Shown here piece by piece: positions 9,330 to 17,078 of a stretch of DNA of 54,305 nucleotides. The notes below the pieces were generated by a model. It did no database searches and had not been told where the DNA came from. It saw only the letters and a program-made list of their open reading frames with translations. The position numbers were made by a program, and so were the translations under genes. How positions within the stretch are numbered: the stretch's first letter is position 1; every line of letters starts with the position of its first letter. Origin of the DNA: Lentisphaerales bacterium (lineage in GTDB: Bacteria; Verrucomicrobiota; Lentisphaeria; Lentisphaerales; Lentisphaeraceae); the NCBI GenBank assembly GCA_022446985.1, contig JAKVBD010000036.1, positions 1 through 54,305 of the forward strand. The letters run 5' to 3'.

Positions 9330-11504
9330 TTGTCGCAAAAAGTTTTACTAGTTACGCCGCCTTTAACGCAGTTAAATACTCCTTATCCGGCGACTGCTTA
9401 CCTCAAATATTTTTTGAGTGGGCGTGGTTATGAAGTGCAGCAAATGGATCTTGGGATTGAACTAATTCTCAAGATATTTTCCAAAACTGGACTAACGGAC
9501 CTTTTTGCACAAGTAGAAGAGCCACATACAGAGAATTGTGAGCGTATTTTCTCGCTGAAAAATTCTTATGTTAATACTGTTGATGCTGTTATCCGCTATT
9601 TACAAAACAAAGACCTGACCTTATCTCACAGGATCTGTTCCCGTAAGTTTTTGCCAGAAGGCGCCAGGTTCAGAGTTCTGGATGAAATGGATGAAAATCT
9701 TTTCGGTAAAATGGCGGTGGAAGACAAAGCCCGCTTTCTGGCTACCTTGTATATGGAAGACCTTGGTGATTTCATTCGCGAGAACATCGATTCAGGGTTT
9801 GGTTTTAGCCGTTATCAGGAAAAGATTTCAGTTACTGCCAGTTCTTTTGATGATTTACATACTTTACTTCAAGCAGATGGTTCTTACCTCGATCGATTGA
9901 TCATTGAATTATTCGATGAACAGCTCCAGTCTTTTAAGCCTGATTACTGTGGTCTTTCAGTTCCTTTTCCTGGTAATCTGTATGGAGCCTTAATCTGCGG
10001 TCGTCATATAAAAGCTCATTATGCAGATATATCTGTATTTTTAGGCGGAGGTTATCCAAATACAGAGTTACGCGATCTAACAGAAACCCGAGTATTTGAT
10101 TATGTTGATTACATAACTTTGGATGATGGCGAACTTCCTCTTTTAAGAATCTTTGAGAAAGCTAAAGACAGCAGTGTATCTTTGCAAAGAACTTTTGTTT
10201 TAGAAGATGGTTCAGTTAGGTACTTCCCACAGACAGAAAAAGAAGACTTCCCGCATACAGAAACAGGCGTGCCTGATTATTCTGACCTTCCTTTAGATCG
10301 TTACTTAAACATTATCGAGATTGCTAACCCGATGCATCGATTGTGGAATGATGGTCGTTGGAACAAAATGACTTTAGCTCATGGATGTTACTGGAAGCGC
10401 TGCAGTTTTTGTGATGTAACTTTGGATTATATAGAACGTTATGACGAAGCTCCAGCTAAAGTTCTAGTAGATCGTATGGAGACTTTGATTGAACAAACAG
10501 GTCAGTCTGGTTTTCACTTTGTTGATGAAGCGGCTCCACCAGCAGTTTTAAAAGACTTGGCAATTGAGATTATTAAACGCGGTTTAGTTGTCAGTTGGTG
10601 GACAAATATTCGCTTTGAGAGGGCTTTTACAGAAGATCTTTGTAAGTTGCTGGCAGCAGCAGGTTGTATTGCCGTTTCTGGTGGTTTGGAAGTTGCATCA
10701 GATCGCTTACTTTTAAAGATGAAGAAAGGCACAAATTTGACTCAGGTGGTTCAATCTACCAGTGCTTTTTCCAAAGCTGGAATCCTGGTTCACTCTTATC
10801 TGATGTACGGCTTTCCAACAGAAACGGCTCAGGAAACCGTGGATGCTTTGGAAGTCGTTCGCCAGTTATTTTCTCATGGTCTAGTTCAATCGGGTTTTTG
10901 GCATCGCTTCGCCCTGACTGAACATAGTCCGATAGCAAAGAATGCAGAAGAGTACGACGTCGAAATAACCGGCCCGGAGTTTGGCGGATTTGCTAAGAAC
11001 GAGCTGACTCATAAAGACTCCCTTGGGGCAAATCACGATTTATATGCAGACGGCCTGCGAAAATCTTTGTTTAACTTTATGCATGGAGTCGGTCTGGAAA
11101 ATAAATTGGACTTTTGGTTTGAAGTTAAAGTTCCAAGGACAACTCATGCAAAAGATCTGATCCAGGAGAAACTGGATAATATAAGTTCACAGCTCAAGTA
11201 TTTACGAAAGGACAGGGCCTTATGGTTAGGTGGCGAACCTGTGTTTGTTGTTGATGAGCAAAATGCCGATTTTGCAGAGCTTATTTTGCCCTCTCAGTCA
11301 GAAGATAATATCCTTACATTACCTGTACAAGTTGCAGAATGGTTCAGCCACTTGTTGCCTCAATTGACTGTCGGTGAAGATCCCGTTAGCTATGATGAAA
11401 TGGATGACTATTATCAACAATACTTTGGCTCTTCTATTGATGATTTGGTTTATTCTGATGTCTGGAATGAACTGCGAGATTCCGGTTTGGTTGTTTTAAG
11501 ATAA
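9330..11504 (+). CDS. B12-binding-type radical SAM protein
   Basis: A 724-aa radical SAM enzyme of the class with an N-terminal cobalamin-binding-like Rossmann domain (VLLVTPPL start; FLGGGYPN near 233-240). The iron-sulfur motif is HGCYWKRCSFCD with cysteines 353, 358 and 361, a CX4CX2C spacing rather than the textbook CX3CX2C. No clear DxHxxG cobalamin motif is seen, so B12 binding is uncertain. The start is TTG at 9330, supported by GGAGAAG 5 nt upstream. It ends 69 bases before selD on the same strand with no terminator between them, so the two may be co-transcribed. That suggests, but does not show, a link to selenium metabolism. Its reaction is unknown. Confidence 0.8.
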   Translation: MSQKVLLVTPPLTQLNTPYPATAYLKYFLSGRGYEVQQMDLGIELILKIFSKTGLTDLFAQVEEPHTENCERIFSLKNSYVNTVDAVIRYLQNKDLTLSHRICSRKFLPEGARFRVLDEMDENLFGKMAVEDKARFLATLYMEDLGDFIRENIDSGFGFSRYQEKISVTASSFDDLHTLLQADGSYLDRLIIELFDEQLQSFKPDYCGLSVPFPGNLYGALICGRHIKAHYADISVFLGGGYPNTELRDLTETRVFDYVDYITLDDGELPLLRIFEKAKDSSVSLQRTFVLEDGSVRYFPQTEKEDFPHTETGVPDYSDLPLDRYLNIIEIANPMHRLWNDGRWNKMTLAHGCYWKRCSFCDVTLDYIERYDEAPAKVLVDRMETLIEQTGQSGFHFVDEAAPPAVLKDLAIEIIKRGLVVSWWTNIRFERAFTEDLCKLLAAAGCIAVSGGLEVASDRLLLKMKKGTNLTQVVQSTSAFSKAGILVHSYLMYGFPTETAQETVDALEVVRQLFSHGLVQSGFWHRFALTEHSPIAKNAEEYDVEITGPEFGGFAKNELTHKDSLGANHDLYADGLRKSLFNFMHGVGLENKLDFWFEVKVPRTTHAKDLIQEKLDNISSQLKYLRKDRALWLGGEPVFVVDEQNADFAELILPSQSEDNILTLPVQVAEWFSHLLPQLTVGEDPVSYDEMDDYYQQYFGSSIDDLVYSDVWNELRDSGLVVLR

Positions 11505-11573
11505 TTTTTAGTGCACTTGACTTCGATTTCCTGCGCAGTAGAATCAATTAGAAAATTTAATGATGGATAAACG

Positions 11574-12614
11574 ATGAGTGAAGAAATTCGACTGACAGAG
11601 TTCAGCCACGGCGCTGGTTGAGGCTGTAAACTGTCCTCCAAAGTTTTGGAGAAAATTCTACATAGCGACTTACCTAAAGTCGAATTTCCAAATCTGATTG
11701 TTGGCAACCAGGCAATGGATGATGCTGCCGCAGTCGATCTTGGAGATGGTCGTGTGGCTTTAAGTACAACTGATTTCTTTATGCCAATCGTTGATGATCC
11801 AGAAAAGTTTGGACGCATCGCTGCCTGTAATTCCTTGAGTGATATTTATGCCATGGGTGGAAAGCCGATTATGGCCATTGGTATTCTTGGCTGGCCGGCA
11901 TCAAAAATTCCACCAGAGGTTGGCGCTAAAGTTATTGATGGCGGACGTGCTGTTTGTCATGAAGCAGGAATTCCTCTAGCTGGAGGTCACAGTATTGATG
12001 CACCTGAACCATTCTTTGGTTTGGCCGTTACTGGAATTGCTCAAAAACCTGAACTTAAAACGAATTCTGATGCAAAAGCAGGTGATAAGCTTTACCTGAC
12101 TAAGCCTCTTGGGATTGGCATAATTACTACTGCTGAAAAGAAAAAGAAAATTGAAGCTAATGATCTCGATATTGCCGTGAAGGTGATGTGTGAACTAAAT
12201 ATTATCGGTGATAAACTTTCTAGCATTTCTGGAGTGAATTGTATGACAGATATTACTGGTTTTGGTCTTGGTGGACATTTACTGGAAGTTTGTGAAGCCA
12301 GTGGTTTAAGAGCAGAATTAGAATTTGATAAGATTCCACTACTTGAGAAAGCGACTTATTATCAAGGTCTTGGTTGTGTTCCCGGGGGCACTTTGCGAAA
12401 TTACGATTCTTACTCTGAGTCTATTGGAGAATTAGAAGACTTCCAAAGAGACTTCTTATTTGATCCTCAAACCAGTGGTGGTCTTTTGGTTACTGTTGGT
12501 GCAGAAGGCGAAGAGGAGTTCCACAAAGTTTGTAAAGAAAATGGGCTGGAACTAGAGTCAATAGGTCAGCTATTCGACATTGATAGCAGTAAAAAAGTAA
12601 TTAGTTTTCAGTAG
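11574..12614 (+). CDS. selD: Selenophosphate synthetase, itself a selenoprotein
   Basis: 346 aa counting a selenocysteine at residue 16. It makes selenophosphate from selenide and ATP, the selenium donor for SelA and SelU. The true start is ATG 11574: the frame reads [15 protein letters not shown], then TGA at 11619-11621, then [11 protein letters not shown], matching the catalytic Cys/Sec-Gly-Cys-Lys loop of SelD. A conventional caller would start inside the gene at 11646 and lose the active site. The metal/ATP motifs follow ([46 protein letters not shown]). A SECIS-like hairpin lies just after the UGA. SelA, SelB and SelU sit on the opposite strand beyond the converging transporter genes, so decoding machinery is present. 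Confidence 0.95.
11619..11651 (+). promoter_or_regulatory. UGA(Sec) codon and bacterial SECIS-like hairpin
   Basis: After the UGA at 11619-11621, a stem CTCCAA (11636-11641) / TTGGAG (11646-11651) with loop AGTT begins 14 nt downstream. The spacing and the G-U in the apical loop fit bacterial SECIS elements bound by SelB. No folding was run. Confidence 0.7.
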
Positions 12615-12667
12615 CAGGCTCAGTTTTCAGTTACTGGTCACTTCATATTTTTCACTGAATGCTTCAC

Positions 12668-14140
12668 TTAGTCAAGAGACGTAATCTTTCCTGAGACTTT
12701 CAGTTTCTTTCTTAGATGAGTGGATAAAGCATCTATTGCGATATTCAACACTGCAGTACAAAGGATTAATAATGTCACTCGGTCAATACGTTGTTCGTGT
12801 AGAGCATTATCGATATAGAAGCCAATTGTTGATATTCCCAGTACACCAAGAATGGCCGACTCTCGCATGATAATTTCCCATCTGTAGAATAGAAATGCCA
12901 GAAATTGTCCATAGACACGTGGCAGTATTTCAAAGCAGTAAAGGTTTATTTTATTTTTAGCATGATCGTGTTTCAGCATTATAAAGTCTGAACTGTTTGC
13001 GAGTAGATGAGATAGAATGGCGCCATTGTGAATCGAGATTGTGATGACACCCGGTAGCATAGAAGGGCCGAATGGCAGAATTAAGATAAATGCCAGAATA
13101 TACTCTGGGATTGTTCTGAAGAAGAGAAAAAGTCCCTTGCCGGTAAATTTGAATTTTCCCAGGAATTTATTCGACCCTAGTGGGAAGGTATAGAGTGTAA
13201 AGAGTCCGGTACAGACTAGAGATATTTGGGTAAGTAGCAGAGTGTTCCACAAGCCGGGAATCATTTCTTTTGTACAAATTTTATGGAGCCAGGTATAGAA
13301 TTCAGGCCAATTGATTTCGGTGCCGGAATTGATGGCTTGGCGAATTGGGAAAGGAATGGAGTCATTGAGGAATCTTTGAATATTAGTCAAAGAGAATCCG
13401 GCATTCCAGCTAATCAGGAGCAGCGCTGCAGGAATGGCAACTGGCATCGTATATTTATTTAACCAGAGTTTCCTGGCAGAAATTATCACCAGGAAGACTA
13501 GAAACAGGGCCGCCATTTCGCTGTAGTATCCTTCGTTGAAGTATGAGTCGATATGGTACCCGATAGTTGGGAACCCTACAAAGCCAATGACTGCACTGGA
13601 ACGTAAAGCACATTCGAAACGATAGGATGTATAAGATTTCATTTCAGAGAGAACACCAGGGAGAACGGTAAAGAGAAACGTCGCGATCTTTCCAGTATTT
13701 GAAGATACAGCATTGGGGACAGTCTCATTACTTTCCTGAATGATTTCGTGATAGACTTTAGCAAAGATTGCTGAGTAGGGAATAGCTATGCCGAGAATAC
13801 CACTTACATCGTTTAGACCAAGTGGTGTCATGAGCAACATAACCCAGAAGATTTCGTGAATAGAGCGGACAAAAGACAGGATGATTTTTACAGGTTTTCG
13901 GTCGTAGAAAAATGAAAAAATAAATCCGGCAATGAGACCAAAAAATGTGCCGCTTATGGCGAAGGTTAAAGTATTTGCTACAGCATCTCGATGCAACCAG
14001 ACAGTTTCAAAGTGAGGAGTGATGAGGCCATGACCGATTTTCTTTAATTCTGTATAGGTATTGGCCGAGGAAATTTCGAGATCGGCAAAGAAGCAGCAAA
14101 TGAGTGCGATAAGGGCGAAATAAAGTGAGAGCCGTCTCAT
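12668..14140 (-). CDS. PhnE-type ABC permease, duplicated in one chain
   Basis: 490 aa, about twice a normal PhnE. Two binding-protein-dependent permease units are visible. The first has RSIHEIFW, then YRFECALRSSAVIGFVG with GFPTIGYHID. The second has RTIPEYILA, then YRWEIIMRESAILGVLG with GISTIGFYID. Each unit has about six hydrophobic helices, so one chain can supply the whole membrane channel. Its start overlaps the stop of the ATPase gene by 4 bases (ATGA). The family imports phosphonates, phosphite or related oxyanions. Here the operon continues from selA-selB-selU, so selenite or selenate import is the better inference. It converges with selD; no clear terminator lies in the 53-base gap. 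Confidence 0.85.
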   Translation of the reverse strand: MRRLSLYFALIALICCFFADLEISSANTYTELKKIGHGLITPHFETVWLHRDAVANTLTFAISGTFFGLIAGFIFSFFYDRKPVKIILSFVRSIHEIFWVMLLMTPLGLNDVSGILGIAIPYSAIFAKVYHEIIQESNETVPNAVSSNTGKIATFLFTVLPGVLSEMKSYTSYRFECALRSSAVIGFVGFPTIGYHIDSYFNEGYYSEMAALFLVFLVIISARKLWLNKYTMPVAIPAALLLISWNAGFSLTNIQRFLNDSIPFPIRQAINSGTEINWPEFYTWLHKICTKEMIPGLWNTLLLTQISLVCTGLFTLYTFPLGSNKFLGKFKFTGKGLFLFFRTIPEYILAFILILPFGPSMLPGVITISIHNGAILSHLLANSSDFIMLKHDHAKNKINLYCFEILPRVYGQFLAFLFYRWEIIMRESAILGVLGISTIGFYIDNALHEQRIDRVTLLILCTAVLNIAIDALSTHLRKKLKVSGKITSLD

Positions 14141-14793
14141 TGGCTGTAAAGCTCTTTAATCTGTTCTTTTGAAATTTTCGTGGGAGTGGTATCGAATAGA
14201 ATATTGCCGTCTTTAACAGCAATCAATCGCTCGGCACAAGAAAGGGCAGCTTCGACATTATGTAAAGATAGAATAACGGTCTCTTTATGTTTCATAATCA
14301 TCGAGATTACTTTCTCGGTATTTTCGGGGTCCTGAGAGGAAACGGGTTCATCGCCAAGAACAATATTTGCCGGTGAGTAAAAGGCTCGAGCTATTGCCGT
14401 TCGTTGTTGCTGACCACCAGAAAGAGCCGCAGTTTTTTCGTGAATTTTATCTTCCAACATCAAGTTTGAAAGTATTGGTGAAATCGCAGAAAGTTCTTCT
14501 TTTTCGGGGATAAGGAGATTGCGAATATTTTTGAAGATTGATTTTTTGTGAAGCTTTCCCATGTAAACATTGTGGAATACAGAGAGTTGTTTTACCAAGG
14601 CAAAGTCTTGATGGATAAAAGCAGTGTCTTCAGCTAAGCTTTCGTGAATTTTGCGCAAGAGGGTACTCTTGCCGGCGCCACTGGGGCCGATCAAAGCAAT
14701 CTTTTCACCTTTAGAAATTTGTAGAGAAATATCCTTAAGGGCAACGAAGTCTCCATAGGAAACGGAGATATTTTGGAAATCTATGATGTTCAT
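14137..14793 (-). CDS. ABC transporter ATPase, PhnC-like
   Basis: 218 aa cytoplasmic ATPase that would energise the duplicated permease. Walker A GPSGAGKST is at 36-44, signature LSGGQQQRTAIARAF from 124, and Walker B IVLGDEP at 144-150 (Gly in place of the usual Ala). The switch histidine appears in LSLHNVEAA. It is slightly shorter than typical PhnC (about 260 aa). Its start is 150 bases after the binding-protein gene; that gap holds a 128-bp repeat element. Linked tightly to the permease by a 4-base overlap. Substrate inferred only from context (selenium genes upstream). Confidence 0.88.
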   Translation of the reverse strand: MNIIDFQNISVSYGDFVALKDISLQISKGEKIALIGPSGAGKSTLLRKIHESLAEDTAFIHQDFALVKQLSVFHNVYMGKLHKKSIFKNIRNLLIPEKEELSAISPILSNLMLEDKIHEKTAALSGGQQQRTAIARAFYSPANIVLGDEPVSSQDPENTEKVISMIMKHKETVILSLHNVEAALSCAERLIAVKDGNILFDTTPTKISKEQIKELYSQ

Positions 14794-14805
14794 GGTTAGA
14801 AGGGG

Positions 14806-14933
14806 GACCGACAGTTCTATGGGAGCACCGGCGTCTCGCCGGTATTACTTAAGAGATATTTGCCGAGCTGGAGCTCAGCGATCCCAAATTCTGGGAGCAC
14901 CGCTCTCCGCTACAGCAAAAATTACTGTCGGTC
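14806..14933. repeat. 128-bp palindromic miniature element
   Basis: The element is bounded by a perfect 10-bp inverted repeat (GACCGACAGT at 14806-14815, ACTGTCGGTC at 14924-14933). It contains a unit GGGAGCACCGGCGTCTCG from 14821 with hairpin CCGGC/GCCGG, a central GAGCTGGAGCTC-like palindrome, and a second unit GGGAGCACCGCTCTCCGC from 14893. Both units have close relatives inside selU at 16853-16927. It looks like a MITE or REP-like element placed between two genes of one operon. Confidence 0.7.
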
Positions 14934-14943
14934 AATTATCTAA

Positions 14944-15825
14944 TTAATCAAGAATACCGATTTTTTTACCAGTATCAACAATTGGCTGATACATAGAGTT
15001 GTCGGCTTTGATGAATTTCTTACGGCTGAAGTTTTTCAGTAGAGCTTCATCGTTAAGATTAATGATCGCATTTTGAACTTTAGTCAGGAAACCTGCGCCA
15101 AATTGCTTATCGACATCACCACGGATACTCCAGTTATAATCAGGATAACCTGGAGTCGACCAGATAAGTTTTACTTTAGATTCGTCAACTTTCTTTTCTG
15201 CAACAGCAGCTTTCCAAACTTTGTAGTTTAGAGCACCAACTTCATAAGCACCATCTTGTACCAGAGCAAGAGTCTTTGAGTGGTCGCCGGAGAAACCAAC
15301 TTTTTTGAATGCTTCTTCTGGAGATTTCTTCATATTTTCACGGATGAAGTACTCAGGCATAAGACGACCTGAAGTTGAACCTTTAGAACCAAAGGTAAAT
15401 GTTTTGCCGGCGATGCCAGCTGGGAAATCTCCTGATTTTTCTAGTCCTGTAGAAGAGTGGGCAATGAAGTAAGTCCAGAAGTTAGGGTCTTTTTCACCTT
15501 GAGCGATAGCCTGTGAACCTTCAACGGAAGCACGAGCTTGAACGCCTGAAAGGCCGCCAAACCAGGCAAGTTGGACATCATTGTTCTTAAATGCAAGAAC
15601 AGAGGAGGAGTAGTCTTTGACTGGAACATACTCAACTTTCATGTTGAGTTCTTTGGATAGGTATTCAGCAAACTTGCCAAATCTTTCTTTCAACTTAGTT
15701 GAATCCTGATCCGGGATAGCTGTAAAGCGAAAGACCTTCGCTGATGAGCTTGACTCTTCCTTTTTCCCGCATGATGAGAATACAAGGGCCATAAGTAGAC
15801 CTGCAAGTATCGATTTTAGTTTCAT
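14944..15825 (-). CDS. PhnD-like lipoprotein, putative selenium oxyanion binder
   Basis: 293 aa substrate-binding lipoprotein. The signal peptide ends in a lipobox with Cys19 (LVFSSCGKK), so it is anchored in the periplasm-facing membrane. The mature part has PhnD-family blocks: FTAIPDQDSTKLKERFGKF, VQLAWFGGLSGVQAR and TFTFGSKGSTSGRL, the last with the Ser/Thr cluster that binds the oxyanion. It starts 2 bases after selU stops and is followed by ATPase and permease genes. I recall PhnD-like proteins being annotated as putative selenate binders because they sit beside selD or selU; that memory is unchecked. A phosphonate or phosphite ligand remains possible, but no phn catabolic genes are present. 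Confidence 0.82.
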   Translation of the reverse strand: MKLKSILAGLLMALVFSSCGKKEESSSSAKVFRFTAIPDQDSTKLKERFGKFAEYLSKELNMKVEYVPVKDYSSSVLAFKNNDVQLAWFGGLSGVQARASVEGSQAIAQGEKDPNFWTYFIAHSSTGLEKSGDFPAGIAGKTFTFGSKGSTSGRLMPEYFIRENMKKSPEEAFKKVGFSGDHSKTLALVQDGAYEVGALNYKVWKAAVAEKKVDESKVKLIWSTPGYPDYNWSIRGDVDKQFGAGFLTKVQNAIINLNDEALLKNFSRKKFIKADNSMYQPIVDTGKKIGILD

Positions 15826-15827
15826 TT

Positions 15828-17078
15828 TTAACGCTCCAATGATGTTTGTTTTTTATAGAGAATGATAACTGCTTCCATGGCTTCTGAGGTCACTTCATGT
15901 GAAACTTCTGCAATGGGCTCACGGACGCATTTTTTATAAACTTTATCGTAGTAGTTTACAAGAATTTTTTCGAGTAAGGTATGCCATTCGTTTTGATCGA
16001 ATAAGGCAAGGTACTGTTCGAGTTCTTCACTGCTGATAAATCTTTTTAGAAAGGATATTCGATGCCTTAAATTTACCAGTGTTTCATCTTTTTTGTCATT
16101 GATGTACTCTTTTTTTAATCTATTGACTCTAGTTGTTAGAGTACTGACCAGACGGATATGTTTTTCTTTTTTTAATTCAGTCAGAATGCCATTTGGAATA
16201 AGGACTTTGCCTATCTGTGAAGATTCTTTCTCTGTAAGGAATATTGGAAGCTTTTCATCTTCCAGCCAAGGTAATAATTGTATGAAAATTCTAGTTTCAA
16301 ATACTGGCTGACTGGTGACCTCTTGCCAACCAAAACGAGCCGCACCAAAAACGGATGAGGCATGACGGGCGGCTTCTTCCAAGTGAAGAACGGGAATTTC
16401 AGGGTGATGCTCAATAATCGCTTCAAGGACTTCAGATTTTCCAGTTCCGGTTTCACCAGAAAGAGAAATTAATTTCGGAGGTGTGTCGTAAAGGTATTTA
16501 TGGACCATTCTTCGAAAGCCTTTATGACCACCTTCCAGTCTGTAGGCACTCATACCACTGCGATTCAAAAGTGCTGTTACTGCCTGACTACGGTATCCAC
16601 CTCGCCAACAATGGACGATAATTTTTTTGTCTCCGGCAGCTTCCCGGATTTGAGATATGTATTTACCTTTCTTTTGAAAGGCATAGTAGGCTCCAACTTG
16701 TTCGGCCAGTTCTTCTGACTGTTGCTTGAAAAGTAGCCCGACGTTGTGTCTCTCTTTGTCATTGAATATAGGAAAGTTTACAGCTCCAGGTATGGCGTTT
16801 TCTTTAAACTCACTTTCGGAGCGGACGTCAATAAGGAAGATGTTGGAGTTTTTTACCGGCGAGCTGCCGGCGCTCCCATGGGGGTTTTGTGCCGTATCGG
16901 AGAGCGGCGCTCCCAGGGCTGTGGTCCCAGAGATGAAACCTTTGAATTCAGGAAGGAATTCAGTCCAATTTACTGATGGACTGGGGGAACACAATTCAGT
17001 TATGTCAACTTCAGGAAGTTCAAAGTTTTTGAGTTTTTTAATGAGTTGACTTAACTCAGACTGTTGGTTTTGTGCCAT
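15828..17078 (-). CDS. selU: tRNA 2-selenouridine synthase
   Basis: 416 aa (also called mnmH or ybbB). It uses selenophosphate from SelD to convert 2-thiouridine at the wobble position of certain tRNAs to 2-selenouridine. The rhodanese domain runs from about 81 (FLIDVRSESEF) with catalytic Cys157 in VHCWRGG. A P-loop GETGTGKS at 208-215 begins the C-terminal domain. The protein has about 65 extra N-terminal residues compared with the usual family start just before the rhodanese domain. Residues 51-76 of this extension are encoded by a palindromic repeat (16853-16927). ATG 17078 shares a base with the selB stop. The ATG start is therefore plausible, but a start inside the extension cannot be excluded. 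Confidence 0.93.
   Translation of the reverse strand: MAQNQQSELSQLIKKLKNFELPEVDITELCSPSPSVNWTEFLPEFKGFISGTTALGAPLSDTAQNPHGSAGSSPVKNSNIFLIDVRSESEFKENAIPGAVNFPIFNDKERHNVGLLFKQQSEELAEQVGAYYAFQKKGKYISQIREAAGDKKIIVHCWRGGYRSQAVTALLNRSGMSAYRLEGGHKGFRRMVHKYLYDTPPKLISLSGETGTGKSEVLEAIIEHHPEIPVLHLEEAARHASSVFGAARFGWQEVTSQPVFETRIFIQLLPWLEDEKLPIFLTEKESSQIGKVLIPNGILTELKKEKHIRLVSTLTTRVNRLKKEYINDKKDETLVNLRHRISFLKRFISSEELEQYLALFDQNEWHTLLEKILVNYYDKVYKKCVREPIAEVSHEVTSEAMEAVIILYKKQTSLER
16853..16927 (-). repeat. Palindromic repeat translated inside selU
   Basis: On the coding strand this 75-bp segment carries GGGAGCGCCGCTCTCCG followed by GGGAGCGCCGGCAGCTCGCC. These are the same two units found, in opposite order, in the non-coding element at 14806-14933. 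It is 25 codons long, in frame and free of stops, and contributes a Gly/Ser/Ala/Pro-rich linker (GTTALGAPLSDTAQNPHG). It is comparable in kind to the protein-embedded palindromic elements known in Rickettsia. Confidence 0.75.

Noticed and set aside
11646..12614. Shorter selD starting at the internal ATG
   Set aside because: It would lack the catalytic Sec-Gly-Cys-Lys loop. The upstream frame matches SelD perfectly through the UGA.
12668..15825. Phosphonate transporter label for the PhnCDE-like genes
   Set aside because: The family resemblance is real, but no phosphonate breakdown genes are present and the genes continue a selenium operon. The narrow label would mislead.
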